This document shows positions 9,350 to 21,200 of a stretch of DNA of 64,000 nt, piece by piece. Origin of the DNA: Agrococcus sp. Marseille-Q4369 (GTDB taxonomy: Bacteria; Actinomycetota; Actinomycetes; Actinomycetales; Microbacteriaceae); assembly GCF_018308945.1 (NCBI RefSeq), contig NZ_CP070501.1, positions 744,001 to 808,000 of the forward strand, given 5' to 3'. A program made the position numbers and the translations under genes. Every line of letters begins with the position of its first letter. Within the stretch, counting starts at the first letter, position 1. Under the pieces are notes generated by a model. It was not told the DNA's origin. It searched no databases and saw nothing but the letters and a program-made list of their open reading frames with translations.

Positions 9350-9486
9350 CGGAGCCTAGGAATGCTCTGCATTCGCCCGCGTGTTGCGCAGGATTGTGGG
9401 GCAGAAGGCGGTGGAGGGGTCTTGCGCGGAACCGGGCCGGATCGGCTCCACGACGGGGCGTCGGAGTGAACTGCGGGCGCGAAAAA

Positions 9487-9512
9487 GGGACCGACTCGGG
9501 TGAGTCGGTCCC
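9487..9512 (-). terminator. Rho-independent terminator
   Basis: A perfect 11-bp stem (GGGACCGACTC / GAGTCGGTCCC) with a 4-base loop is followed by TTTTT when read on the minus strand. It lies 146 bp downstream of the DUF3040 gene and upstream of the mraZ promoter region, so it would stop minus-strand transcription before the dcw cluster. Confidence 0.75.
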
Positions 9513-9574
9513 TGGGGGAGGAACGTGGAGGGGGTGGGTTCGGAGCTGGATCGGGCGTGGCCCGGGTCAGCAGC

Positions 9575-9617
9575 GGGTTTCGATGCGCGCGCGGCGACGC
9601 CGCGCGCTACTCGACCC
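9575..9617. repeat. intergenic palindromic repeat element
   Basis: The element has outer arms GGGTTTCGA and TACTCGACCC around an inner palindrome GCGCGCGGCG-A-CGCCGCGCGC. It resembles the dispersed GGTTTCGA...CTCGACC palindromes scattered between genes in Microbacteriaceae. A second 9-bp hairpin (GCGCTCACC/GGTGAGCGC, 9628-9650) lies next to it, just after the DUF3040 stop. Only one copy of the large element is visible in this window, so its repetitive nature is from family knowledge. Confidence 0.5.
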
Positions 9618-9657
9618 TGAGCCCTTCGCGCTCACCGTGAAGGTGAGCGCTCCGGCC

Positions 9658-10035
9658 TCAACGCTGGTTGCGGTCGTCCCACTCCTCGGCGAGGCGGTCC
9701 ATCAGGCTCGTCGACTGCTTCGTCGCGGCGGGCCCCTCGCCCATCGCGCCGGAGCGCGGCACCTCGTCGCCCGTCGCGGGGCGCGATGCCGAGAGCGCCC
9801 ACAGCGCGCCGAGCACCGCGACGCCGAAGCCGGCGACGCCGATGACGGCGAGCTTCATGAGCACGCCGACGACGATGAGGACGAGGCCGGCGACGACGCC
9901 GAGGACGCCGACGGCCACCTTCGTGTAGTCGACCGTGCGAGGCCCGCTCGTCGTCGCGACGATGTCCGCCTCGTGCTTGTAGAGATTGCGCTCCATCTCG
10001 TCGAGCAATCGCTGCTCGTGCTCGGAGAGGCCCAT
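9658..10035 (-). CDS. DUF3040 small membrane protein
   Basis: A 125-residue protein that starts MGLSEHEQRLLDEMERNLY, the signature of DUF3040 actinobacterial membrane proteins. Two adjacent hydrophobic helices (about residues 40-61 and 64-83) are followed by a polar C-terminal tail. Function is unknown; homologues commonly lie near dcw genes in actinobacteria. It is divergent from the polyprenyl diphosphate synthase gene, with about 60 bp between the two starts. Confidence 0.85.
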   Translation of the reverse strand: MGLSEHEQRLLDEMERNLYKHEADIVATTSGPRTVDYTKVAVGVLGVVAGLVLIVVGVLMKLAVIGVAGFGVAVLGALWALSASRPATGDEVPRSGAMGEGPAATKQSTSLMDRLAEEWDDRNQR

Positions 10036-10098
10036 CTCGCACCCCCCTTCGTCCGACCGGTGCGGAGCGCCAGTCTACGCATCACTCCTGTCAATAGC

Positions 10099-11220
10099 AT
10101 GTGGGTTGTGTCCGCACAGCACCGATTCGCCCGAGCAGTCGAGGGCTCGATCCACCAGTACCTCGACGCGCGCGAGCGCGCCCTCGCCACGATCTCCCCC
10201 GACGCGGAGGTGCTCGTGCGCCACGTGCGCGCGATGGTCTCGGGCGGCAAGCGGGTGCGGAGCGCCTTCGTGCTGTGGGGCTGGCACGCCGTCACGGCGG
10301 CGCGCCCCGGCGCGACGCATGAGGCCGGCACGGAGCGCGACCCCGCGTGGGACGACGTCGTCGGCGTCGCGACCGCGATGGAGCTCTTCCACGCCGCCGC
10401 GCTCGTCCACGACGACATCATCGACGCATCCGACACCCGTCGTGGACGGCCCGCGATGCACCGCGCGCTCGAGGCGATGCACCGCGAGGGCGAATGGGTG
10501 GGCGATGCCGCCTCGTGGGGCACGAGCGCCGCGATTCTCGTCGGCGACCTGCTGCTCAACTGGGCCGACGACCGCATGGTCGAGGCGTGCCGCGGCTCGG
10601 CGCACGGGGAGCGCGTGCACGACGCCTACCGGCGCATGCGCGAGGAGGTCACGTTCGGCCAGTACCTCGACGTGCTCGAGGAGGCCGCGTGGATCCGGCA
10701 GGATCCGGATGCGCTGCTCGACCGCGCGCACACGGTCGCGATCTTCAAGTCGGCCAAGTACTCGGTCGAGGCGCCCCTCGCGCTCGGCGCGCTGCTCGCG
10801 GGCGGCGACGACGCGCAGCTCGACGCGCTCGCGGGCTACGGGCTGCCGCTCGGCGTCGCGTTCCAGATGCGCGACGACCTGCTGGGCGTGTTCGGCGACC
10901 CCGCGGTCACCGGCAAGCCGGCGGGCGACGACCTGCGCGAGGGCAAGCGCACGGTGCTCATCGAGATCGCGCGGCAGCGGCTCGCGCCCGGCATCCGCAC
11001 GATGCTCGACGAGCTGCTCGGCGACCGCGAGCTCGACGAGCGGCAGGTCGCGATCCTGCAGGACGCGATCGCGCGCTCCGAGGCGCCCGCGCGCCTCGAG
11101 TCGCTCATCGACCGTGCGGTCGGCGAGGCGCTCGAGTCGCTCCACGAGGGCGAGCTCTCACGGGCGGCGATGCTCGAGCTCGAGCGGCTCGCCGACACGG
11201 TCGCCAAGCGCGACCGCTGA
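10099..11220 (+). CDS. polyprenyl (geranylgeranyl-type) diphosphate synthase
   Basis: A trans-isoprenyl diphosphate synthase of about 373 residues that condenses isopentenyl diphosphate onto allylic diphosphates, supplying carotenoid, menaquinone or other isoprenoid pathways. The first Asp-rich motif is HDDIIDASD and the second QMRDDLLGVFGD; GGKRVRSAF near the N-terminus and KSAKYSVEAP are also family motifs. ATG 10099 (MWVVSAQHRF) is used; GTG 10108 (MSAQHRF) is equally possible because no clear Shine-Dalgarno precedes either. Chain length of the product cannot be read reliably. Confidence 0.92.
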   Translation: MWVVSAQHRFARAVEGSIHQYLDARERALATISPDAEVLVRHVRAMVSGGKRVRSAFVLWGWHAVTAARPGATHEAGTERDPAWDDVVGVATAMELFHAAALVHDDIIDASDTRRGRPAMHRALEAMHREGEWVGDAASWGTSAAILVGDLLLNWADDRMVEACRGSAHGERVHDAYRRMREEVTFGQYLDVLEEAAWIRQDPDALLDRAHTVAIFKSAKYSVEAPLALGALLAGGDDAQLDALAGYGLPLGVAFQMRDDLLGVFGDPAVTGKPAGDDLREGKRTVLIEIARQRLAPGIRTMLDELLGDRELDERQVAILQDAIARSEAPARLESLIDRAVGEALESLHEGELSRAAMLELERLADTVAKRDR

Positions 11221-11223
11221 GCC

Positions 11224-11556
11224 TCAGCCGAGCAGCTGCGCCGCTCGGCGCACCGCGGCCTTCGCGCCGCCCCGCATCGCCTCGACGGGCGGCACGCCGA
11301 GCGAGTCGTCCTCGGCGAGCAGCCAGTCGATCGCCTCGTCCTCGGTGAAGCCCTGGTCGAGCAGCACGAGCAGCGTGCCACGCAGCTCGGGCAGCGGCTC
11401 GCCGTCCTGCACGCACAGCGCCGGCACCTGCAGCGGGCCGTTGCGCCGCGTCGCGGGCAGGCGATGCTCCTCGATGAGGCGATGGATGCGCCCCACGGGC
11501 CGGCCGAGCAGTGTCACGAGGTCGGGCACGGAGAGCCATGCGGTGTCTTGCGTCAC
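11224..11556 (-). CDS. Rv2175c-like DNA-binding protein
   Basis: A 110-residue protein with an N-terminal winged helix-turn-helix (WLSVPDLVTLLGRPVGRIHRLI, helix pair at about 7-28) and a conserved C-terminal helical domain (LDQGFTEDEAIDWLL). This is the layout of mycobacterial Rv2175c, a DNA-binding substrate of the kinase PknL encoded next to it. Here too the gene abuts a PASTA kinase gene, transcribed divergently. Kinase-substrate pairing is inferred from that conserved neighbourhood. Confidence 0.8.
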   Translation of the reverse strand: MTQDTAWLSVPDLVTLLGRPVGRIHRLIEEHRLPATRRNGPLQVPALCVQDGEPLPELRGTLLVLLDQGFTEDEAIDWLLAEDDSLGVPPVEAMRGGAKAAVRRAAQLLG

Positions 11557-11617
11557 GCCACCATCTTGGCATCGCTCGCTCAGCGGCGTGGGTCACGCCG
11601 AGCGCGTCACGGCCGCC

Positions 11618-11623
11618 TATCCT
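11618..11623 (+). promoter_or_regulatory. -10 box of leaderless promoter for the PASTA kinase
   Basis: TATCCT ends 6 bases before the GTG start at 11630, placing the expected transcription start on the start codon. No Shine-Dalgarno sequence is present, consistent with a leaderless mRNA. Confidence 0.55.
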
Positions 11624-11629
11624 CGCTTC

Positions 11630-13546
<1,917 letters not shown>

Positions 13547-13563
13547 GCGGCGCCGTCCGGCGG

Positions 13564-14964
13564 TCAGCTCGCGGCGCGCTCCCGCAGGCGACCCGCGTCG
13601 CGCAGCTCCTCGGCGACGAGGAACGCGAGCTCGAGCGACTGCATGTGGTTGAGGCGCGGGTCGCACAGCGACTCGTAGCGCGACTCGAGGCCGAGCTCGT
13701 CGATGTCCTCCGAGCCGCCGAGGCACTCGGTGACGTCGTCGCCCGTGAGCTCGACGTGGATGCCGCCCGGGAACGTGCCGACCGCGCGGTGCGCCGCGAA
13801 GAAGCCGCGCACCTCGTCGACGACGTCATCGAAGCGCCGCGACTTGTAGCCGTTCTGCGTCGTGATGCCGTTGCCGTGCATCGGGTCGGTGACCCACAGC
13901 GGCGTCGACTCGAGCGACTTCGAGGCCTCGAGCAGCGGCGGCAGCGCGTCGCGGATGCGGCCGGCACCCATGCGCGTGATGAACGTCAGGCGGCCGGGCT
14001 CGCGGTGCGGGTCGAGCTTGTCGACGAGCGCCTCCATGTCGCCGGCCGTCGTGGTGGGCCCGAGCTTCACGCCGATGGGGTTGCGGACGCGCGAGAAGAA
14101 GTCGACGTGCGCGCCATCGATCTCGCGCGTGCGCTCTCCGATCCACTGGAAGTGGCTCGACGTGTTGTAGGCGAGGCCCGTGCGCGAGTCGATGCGCGTG
14201 AGCGGCCGCTCGTAGTCCATGAGCAGGCCCTCGTGGCCGGTGAAGAACTCGACGCCCTTGAGCTCGTCGAAGTTCGCGCCCGCGGCCTCCATGAAGCGCA
14301 CGGCGCGGTCGATCTCGGCGGCGAGCGCCTCGTAGCGCGCGAAGAGCGGGTTCTCGGCGAAGCCCTTGTTCCACGAGTGCACCTGCCGCAGGTCGGCGAA
14401 GCCACCCTGCGTGAAGGCGCGCACGAGGTTGAGCGTCGACGCGGCCATGTGGTAGCCGCGCAGGATTCGCTCGGGGTCGGCCGTGCGGGAGCCGAGCGTG
14501 AAGTCGTAGCCGTTGACGATGTCGCCGCGGTACGCCGGCAGCGTCTCGTCGCCGCGCGTCTCGTGGTCGTTCGAGCGCGGCTTGGCGAACTGCCCCGCCA
14601 TGCGGCCCATCTTGATCACCGGCATCGCAGCGCCGTAGGTGAGCACGACCGCCATCTGCAGGATCGTCTTGACGCGGTTGCGGATGTTGTCGGCCGTCGC
14701 GCCCGCGAAGGTCTCGGCGCAGTCGCCGCCCTGCAGGAGGAACGCGCGGCCCTCGGCCGCGGCAGCGAGCCGATCCCGGAGCATGTCGACCTCGCCCGCG
14801 AACACGAGCGGCGGCGCGGCGCGCAGCTCGCGGCGCACGCGCTCGAGCTCGGCCTCGTCGGGCCACTGCGGCTGCTGCTTGATCGGCAGCGCCCGATACG
14901 CGTCGAGGCCCTGCTCGATGGAGCGGCGCTCGTCGGAATGCGGGATCGCGATCGTGTCAGTCAT
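13564..14964 (-). CDS. class II 3-deoxy-7-phosphoheptulonate synthase (DAHP synthase)
   Basis: Catalyses the first committed step of the shikimate pathway, condensing phosphoenolpyruvate with erythrose 4-phosphate. The 466-residue length and motifs are those of plant-like type II enzymes: LLQGGDCAETF, the Arg-rich KMGRMAGQFAKPRS, YRGDIVNG, HLSHFQWIGERTR-like region (SSHFQWIGERTR), VKLGPTTTAGD, WVTDPMHGNG and the C-terminal CDPRLN. The ATG start is standard. It lies convergent to the kinase gene with 17 bp between stops. Confidence 0.95.
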   Translation of the reverse strand: MTDTIAIPHSDERRSIEQGLDAYRALPIKQQPQWPDEAELERVRRELRAAPPLVFAGEVDMLRDRLAAAAEGRAFLLQGGDCAETFAGATADNIRNRVKTILQMAVVLTYGAAMPVIKMGRMAGQFAKPRSNDHETRGDETLPAYRGDIVNGYDFTLGSRTADPERILRGYHMAASTLNLVRAFTQGGFADLRQVHSWNKGFAENPLFARYEALAAEIDRAVRFMEAAGANFDELKGVEFFTGHEGLLMDYERPLTRIDSRTGLAYNTSSHFQWIGERTREIDGAHVDFFSRVRNPIGVKLGPTTTAGDMEALVDKLDPHREPGRLTFITRMGAGRIRDALPPLLEASKSLESTPLWVTDPMHGNGITTQNGYKSRRFDDVVDEVRGFFAAHRAVGTFPGGIHVELTGDDVTECLGGSEDIDELGLESRYESLCDPRLNHMQSLELAFLVAEELRDAGRLRERAAS

Positions 14965-15008
14965 GTGCCTCTGCCTCACGTGGGCGCCGAGTGCGCCACC
15001 TGTCGAGT

Positions 15009-15737
15009 CTACCGAGGTGCGGGGTCGGTCACCGGCGCCGCGACCGGCGCTCGCCGCTCGGCGTCGATGCGCGACTTGACGCTCGACGCGTACATGTCGA
15101 CGTACTCCTGGTCGGAGATGCGGTTGAGGTTCACCATGATCTCGTCGGTGATCGAGCGCAGCACGAAGCGGTCGCCCTCGAGGTTGTAGTAGCGCGAGAA
15201 GTCGAGCGGCTCGCCGAAGACGATGCCGATGCGGCCCACGCGCGGCAGCCGCCGGCCGATCGGCATGATCTTCTCGGTGTCGACCATGACGCACGGGATG
15301 ACCGGCACGCGCGCGTCGAGCACCATGCGGGCGACGCCCGTGCGGCCGCGGTAGAGCTTGCCATCGGGGCTGCGCGTGCCCTCGGGGTAGATGCCGACGA
15401 GCTGCCCGTCCTGCAGCTTCTGCAGCGCGGCGCTGAGGCTCTGCGAGCTCTTCTCGCCGCCCGAGCGGTCCATCGGCAGCTGCCCGACGCCGAGGAAGAA
15501 CCAGCGGATGAGCCGGCCCTTGAGCCCCGTGCCGTTGAAGTAGTCCGACTTCGCCAGGAAGTACACGCGCCGGTCGAGCACGAGCGGCATGAGGAACGAG
15601 TCGATGACGGAGAGGTGGTTGCCGGCGATGATGGCGCCGCCCGACGCCGGCACGTTCTCGAGCCCGGAGACCCAGGGCCGGAACACCCGCGTCATGAACG
15701 GGCCGACGACCCAGTGCCGCATCAGCCAGTAGAACAT
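15009..15737 (-). CDS. 1-acyl-sn-glycerol-3-phosphate acyltransferase (PlsC family)
   Basis: A 242-residue membrane-associated acyltransferase for phospholipid synthesis. The catalytic H-X4-D motif is NHLSVID, followed by the glycerol-phosphate-binding YPEGTRSPDG. The N-terminus carries a hydrophobic stretch. The ATG follows GGAGG at good spacing. It is divergent from a long-chain acyl-CoA ligase gene, which fits a shared role in acyl-lipid metabolism. Exact acceptor specificity is inferred from the family. Confidence 0.88.
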   Translation of the reverse strand: MFYWLMRHWVVGPFMTRVFRPWVSGLENVPASGGAIIAGNHLSVIDSFLMPLVLDRRVYFLAKSDYFNGTGLKGRLIRWFFLGVGQLPMDRSGGEKSSQSLSAALQKLQDGQLVGIYPEGTRSPDGKLYRGRTGVARMVLDARVPVIPCVMVDTEKIMPIGRRLPRVGRIGIVFGEPLDFSRYYNLEGDRFVLRSITDEIMVNLNRISDQEYVDMYASSVKSRIDAERRAPVAAPVTDPAPR

Positions 15738-15857
15738 CGCACCTCCAGGACGCGAGCCTAGGGCAGGCGGCACGGCCACAGGGACATGCGCGCCGCGTCC
15801 CGTCGCTGCACCGCGGCAATATGATGAGGGGAATGCACGAGAGCCGAAGGAGTCCCA

Positions 15858-17693
15858 GTGCCTCAGATCACCGTCCCTGACGGCGTCATGCCCCCGGTCG
15901 TCCCCGCCGACCCCGAGGCCAACGTCACCGATCTCCTCGAGGAGACCCTCCGCCGCACCCCCGACGGCTCCCTCTTCGCCATCCCCGAGGGCGAGGGCTG
16001 GCGCGAGGTCACCGCGCGGGAGTTCCACCGCCAGGTGATCGCGCTCGCGAAGGGCTTCGTCGCGGCGGGCGTGCAGCCGGGAGACTTCGTCGGCTTCATG
16101 TGCAGGGTGCGCTACGAGTTCTCGCTCGTCGACTTCGCGCTCTGGTACGCCGGTGCGCGCATGGTGCCGGTCTACGAGACCTCGGCGCCCTCGCAGATCC
16201 AGTGGATCCTCTCCGACAGCGGCGCGACGCGCGTCATCCTCGAGGATGCCGACCTCGTCTCGCGCTTCGACGAGGCGCACGGCGACCTGCCCGCCGTCGC
16301 CGACGTCTGGCGCATCGACCGCGGCGACCTCGACCGGCTCGTCGAGCAGGGCAAGGACGTCGCCGACGACGAGATCGAGCGCCGTCGCTCGCTCGCAGTC
16401 GGCAGCGACCTCGCGACCCTCATCTACACGTCGGGCTCGACCGGTCGCCCCAAGGGCACGATGCTCACGCACTCGAACTTCGTCGAGCTGTGCCGCAACG
16501 CCGCCGCCGTGATGTCCGACGTCGTCGGGCCGGGCTCGTCGACCCTGCTGTTCGTCACGCAGGCGCACGTCTTCGCCCGCTTCATCTCGGTGCTCGCGAT
16601 CTCGGCGGGCGTCCGCGTCGGCCACCAGGCCGACACGAAGAAGCTGCTCGCGTCGCTCGGCAGCTTCAAGCCGACCTTCTTCCTCGCCGTGCCGCGCGTG
16701 TTCGAGAAGGTCTACAACGCGAGCGAGCAGAAGGCCGAGGCGGGCGGCAAGGGCAAGATCTTCCGCGCCGCGGCGCAAGCCGCCGTCGCGCACTCGAAGG
16801 CGCTCGACGAGGGGCACGTGCCGCTCGGCCTCAAGCTGCGCTTCAAGGTGCTCGAGCGCCTCGTGCTCAACAAGCTCAAGGTCGCGATGGGCGGGCAGGT
16901 GAAGTACGCCGTGTCCGGCTCGGCGCCGCTGTCGACCTTCCTCGCGCACTTCTACCGCTCGCTCGGCATCCGCATCCTCGAGGGCTACGGCCTGACCGAG
17001 ACGACCGCGCCGCTCACGGTCAACGTGCCCGACCGCTTCAAGATCGGCACCGTCGGTCCGGCGCTGCCCGGCAACGGCGTGCGCATCGCCGAGGACGGCG
17101 AGGTGCTCGGCAAGGGCGTCGCCGTGTTCTCGGGCTACTGGAAGAACGAGCAGGCCACGAAGGATGCGTTCACCGAGGACGGCTGGTTCCACACGGGCGA
17201 CATCGGGTCGCTCGACAGCGAGGGCTACCTGACGATCACGGGTCGCAAGAAGGAGATCCTCGTCACGGCTGCGGGCAAGAACGTCGCGCCCAACGTGCTC
17301 GAGGACCCCATCCGCTCGAACACGATCATCGGCCAGCCGGTCGTCGTCGGTGACCAGCGGCCCTTCATCGCCGCCCTCATCACGCTCGACGGCGAGATGC
17401 TGCCCACGTGGCTCGAGAACAACGGGCACGACAAGTCGCTCTCGCTCGAGCAGGCGGCGCAGCACCCCGCGGTCATCGAGGAGGTGCGCTCCGCGATCCA
17501 GCGCGCCAACCGGCTCGTCTCGCGCGCCGAGTCGGTGCGGAAGTTCACGATCGTGCCGGTCGAGTTCATCGAGGCGAACGGTCACCTGACGCCCAAGATG
17601 TCGATCAAGCGCCACAACATCCTGCAGGACTTCGAGGCGCACATCGACGACATCTACGCCGCCGACTCGAAGGCGCACGACGTCGGCGAGTGA
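15858..17693 (+). CDS. long-chain fatty acid-CoA ligase (AMP-forming, FadD15-like)
   Basis: A 611-residue adenylate-forming enzyme that activates fatty acids with ATP and CoA. The AMP-binding signature YTSGSTGRPKGTMLTH lies near residue 195, followed by GYGLTETTAP and TGDIG, and GRKKEILVTAAGKN near the C-terminus. The GTG start follows AAGGAG at good spacing, and a TATGAT -10 box at 15820-15825 gives it a leader of about 25 bases, unlike the leaderless genes nearby. Divergent from plsC. Confidence 0.92.
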   Translation: MPQITVPDGVMPPVVPADPEANVTDLLEETLRRTPDGSLFAIPEGEGWREVTAREFHRQVIALAKGFVAAGVQPGDFVGFMCRVRYEFSLVDFALWYAGARMVPVYETSAPSQIQWILSDSGATRVILEDADLVSRFDEAHGDLPAVADVWRIDRGDLDRLVEQGKDVADDEIERRRSLAVGSDLATLIYTSGSTGRPKGTMLTHSNFVELCRNAAAVMSDVVGPGSSTLLFVTQAHVFARFISVLAISAGVRVGHQADTKKLLASLGSFKPTFFLAVPRVFEKVYNASEQKAEAGGKGKIFRAAAQAAVAHSKALDEGHVPLGLKLRFKVLERLVLNKLKVAMGGQVKYAVSGSAPLSTFLAHFYRSLGIRILEGYGLTETTAPLTVNVPDRFKIGTVGPALPGNGVRIAEDGEVLGKGVAVFSGYWKNEQATKDAFTEDGWFHTGDIGSLDSEGYLTITGRKKEILVTAAGKNVAPNVLEDPIRSNTIIGQPVVVGDQRPFIAALITLDGEMLPTWLENNGHDKSLSLEQAAQHPAVIEEVRSAIQRANRLVSRAESVRKFTIVPVEFIEANGHLTPKMSIKRHNILQDFEAHIDDIYAADSKAHDVGE

Positions 17694-17700
17694 GCCGCAG

Positions 17701-17732
17701 CACGAAGGGGGCCCCGCGGGGCCCCCTTCGTG
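17701..17732. terminator. bidirectional terminator hairpin
   Basis: A perfect palindrome CACGAAGGGGGCCCC-GC-GGGGCCCCCTTCGTG (15-bp stem) lies between the convergent acyl-CoA ligase and peptide deformylase genes. There is no long T run, as is usual for high-GC actinobacterial terminators. Confidence 0.8.
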
Positions 17733-17734
17733 TC

Positions 17735-18226
17735 TCAGAACCAGTCGGCCTGTCGCACGGCGTGCATCGCGACCGCGCGCGTCTCCTTGTCGAGCGACTG
17801 GAGGTAGAGCCGCCCGTCGAGGTGCCCCATCTCGTGCTGCAGCATCTGCGCCATGAGGCCCTCCCCCTCGAGCACGACCTCGCGACCGTCGAGGTCGACG
17901 CCGATCACGCGGCAGAACGGGTGCCGCGGGGTCGGGAAGCCGAGGTCGGGCACCGAGAGGCAGCCCTCGTCGACGAGCTCCGGCTCGCCGCGCACCTCGT
18001 CGATGCGCGGGTTGAGCACGTAGCCGAGCTCGTCGTCGACGAGGTAGGCGAACGCGGCCTTCGCGACGCCGATCTGGTTCGCGGCGACGCCGGCGCGGCC
18101 GGGCAGCTGCACGGTGTCGAGCAGGTCCTGCACCAGTGCGGCCGTAACCGGGTCGGCGGGGTCGACGGGCTCGGCGCGCTCGCGCAGCACCGGATCGCCG
18201 AAGACGCGGATCTCTCGGACGCTCAC
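17735..18226 (-). CDS. def: peptide deformylase
   Basis: Removes the N-formyl group from nascent proteins. The 163-residue protein has all three family motifs: GVAANQIG, EGCLSVP (metal-binding Cys) and QHEMGHLDG (the HExxH zinc/iron site; the more common form is HExDHL). The start overlaps the pyc stop by 4 bp, so it is translated directly after pyruvate carboxylase. Confidence 0.96.
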   Translation of the reverse strand: MSVREIRVFGDPVLRERAEPVDPADPVTAALVQDLLDTVQLPGRAGVAANQIGVAKAAFAYLVDDELGYVLNPRIDEVRGEPELVDEGCLSVPDLGFPTPRHPFCRVIGVDLDGREVVLEGEGLMAQMLQHEMGHLDGRLYLQSLDKETRAVAMHAVRQADWF

Positions 18227-21200
18227 GCGGGCCGCACCACCGCGATGAGGTCGCCCGCCTCGACGGGCGTCGTGCCCGAGAGCGCGAGCCGCTCGACGGT
18301 GCCGGCGATCGGGGTCGTGATCGCCGCCTCCATCTTCATCGCCTCGATCGTCGCGACGGGGTCGCCGGCGGCGAGCTGATCGCCCGCGGCGACCTTGACG
18401 GTGACCGCCCCCGCGAAGGGAGCCGCGACCTGGCCCGGCATGGACGCATCCGCCTTCTCCGCCTTCGCCTTGTCGACCTTGACCGAGCGGTCGCGCACGT
18501 AGACGGGGCGCAGCTGGCCGTTGAGCACCGTCATGACGGTGACGATGCCGTCGTCGTCGGCCTCGCCGACCGCCTCGAGCGAGACGTTGAGCGTGACGCC
18601 GCGGCCGATGCCGACGTGGTGCTCCTCACCGTGCTGCATGCCGTAGAGGAAGTCGATCGTGTCGACGACCGAGAGGTCGCCGTACTGCTCGCGCGTCTCC
18701 GTGAAGGCCTTCGTCGGGCCGGCGAAGAGCAGCTCGTTGAGCGCCTCGCGGCGATCGGCACCCGGCTCGGCGAGGCGCGCGGCCTGCTCGGGCGCGAGCG
18801 GCTTCACCGAGATGTCGACGTCGCGGCCCTCGAGCACCTTCGAGCGGAAGGGCTCGGGCCAGCCGCCCGGCAGGTCGCCGAGCTCGCCGGCCATGAACCC
18901 GATGACGGAGTCGGGGATGTCGAACTTGCGCGGGTCGCGCTCGAACTCCTCGGGGTCGACGCCTTGCGCGACGAGCTGGAGCGCGAGGTCGCCGACGACC
19001 TTCGACGAGGGCGTGACCTTCGTCGGGCGGCCGAGGATGCGGCTCGCCTCGGCGTACCAGTCCTCGATGCGCTCGAAGTCGTCGGCGAGGCCGAGCGCGA
19101 TCGCCTGCTGGCGCAGGTTCGAGAGCTGCCCGCCGGGGATCTCGTGGCGGTAGACGCGGCCGGTGGGGCCGGGCAGGCCCGACTCGAACGGCTTGTAGAG
19201 GCGGCGCACGGCCTCCCAGTAGGGCTCGAGGTCGCTCACGGCCTGGAGCGAGAGGCCCGTGTCGCGCTCGGTGTGCGCGACTGCGGCGACGAGGGCCGAG
19301 AGCGAGGGCTGGCTCGTCGTGCCCGCCATCGGGGCGCTCGCGACGTCGACGGCGTCGACGCCGACGGCCGAGGCGGCGAGCAGCGTCGCGAGCTGGCCGC
19401 CCGCGGTGTCATGCGTGTGGAGGTGCACCGGCAGCGCGAAGCGCTCGCGCAGCGCCGCGACGAGCTTCGACGCCGCGCCGGCGCGGAGGAGCCCTGCCAT
19501 GTCCTTGATCGCGAGCACGTGCGCGCCGGCGTCGACGATGCGCTCGGCGAGCCGCAGGTAGTAGTCGAGCGTGTAGAGGTCCTCGTCGGGGTTCAGCAGA
19601 TCACCGGAGTAGCAGAGCGCCACCTCCGCGACCGCGGTGCCGGTCGCGCGCACGGCATCGATCGCGGGGCGCATCTGGTCGACGTCGTTGAGCGCGTCGA
19701 AGATGCGGAAGACGTCGATGCCGGTCGCGGCAGCCTCGTCGACGAACGCGCTCGTCACCTCCGTCGGGTAGGGCGTGTAGCCGACGGTGTTGCGGCCGCG
19801 CAGCAGCATCTGCAGCGGGATGTTCGGCATCGCCTCGCGCAGCCGCGCGAGCCGCTCCCACGGGTCCTCGCCGAGGAAGCGCAGCGCGACGTCGTAGGTC
19901 GCGCCGCCCCACGCCTCCATCGAGAGCAGCTCCGGCGTCATGCGCGCGACGTGCGGCGCGATCGCCACGAGGTCGGCGGTGCGCACGCGCGTCGCGAGCA
20001 GCGACTGGTGCGCGTCGCGGAAGGTCGTCTCGGTGACCGCGAGCGAGGTGCGGTCGCGGAGCGCCTGCGCCCAGCCCTCGGGGCCGAGCTGCTGCAGCTT
20101 CTGGCGCTCGCCAGCGGGCGCGTCGGTCTCGAGGTCGCAGCCGGGCAGCTTGATCGCCGGGTTGATGACGCCGTCGGCCGCGCCGTTCGGCTGGTTGACG
20201 GTGACGTCGGCGAGCCACGCGAGCACCTTGGACGCGCGGTCCTTCGGCGGGTTGATGCGCGTGAGCTCGGGGTGCTCGTCGATGAAGTGGGTCGAGACAT
20301 CCCCCGCCCGGAACTCCTCGTCGTCGAGCAGGTTGAGCAGGAACGGGATGTTCGAGGCGACGCCGCGGATGCGGAACTCGCTGACCGCGCGGTGGGCACG
20401 GCGGATGGCGGTGTCGAGGTCGCGACCGCGGCACGTGACCTTCGCGAGCATCGAGTCGAAGTGCGGGCTCACCTCGGTGCCCGGGTTGATCGTGCCGCCG
20501 TCGAGGCGCACGCCCGCGCCGCCGGGCGAGCGGTAGGCCGTGATGCGGCCCGTGTCGGGCCGGAAGCCGTCGGCCGGGTTCTCGGTCGTGACGCGGCACT
20601 GCAGCGCGGCGCCGTGCATCTCGATGCGGTCCTGCGTGAGGCCGAGCTGCTCGAGCGACTCGCCCGCGGCGATGCGGATCTGGCTCGCGACGAGGTCGAC
20701 GTCGGTGATCTCCTCGGTCACCGTGTGCTCGACCTGGATGCGCGGGTTCATCTCGATGAAGACGTGCTGGCCCGCGCGCTCCCCCGCGGTGTCGAGCAGG
20801 AACTCGACGGTGCCCGCGTTGACGTAGCCGATCGACCGCGCGAAGGCGACGGCGTCGCGGTAGAGCGCGTCGCGCTGCTCCTGCGAGAGGTTCGGGGCCG
20901 GTGCGAGCTCGACGACCTTCTGGTGGCGGCGCTGCACCGAGCAGTCGCGCTCGAACAGGTGCACGGTCTCGCCGGTCGCGTCCGCGAGGATCTGCACCTC
21001 GATGTGGCGGGGGCGCACGACCGCCTGCTCGATGAACATCGTCGGGTCGCCGAACGCGCTGTCGGCCTCGCGCATCGCGCCCTCGAGCGCATCCCGGAGG
21101 TCCTCACGACGCTGGACCAGCCGCATCCCCCGACCGCCGCCACCCGCGACCGCCTTCGCGAAGACGGGGAAGCCGATCTCGTCGGCGCCGGCGACGAGCG

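Noticed and set aside
17701-17732. Operator palindrome for the acyl-CoA ligase or deformylase
   Set aside because: It lies between two converging stop codons, so it is better explained as a bidirectional terminator.
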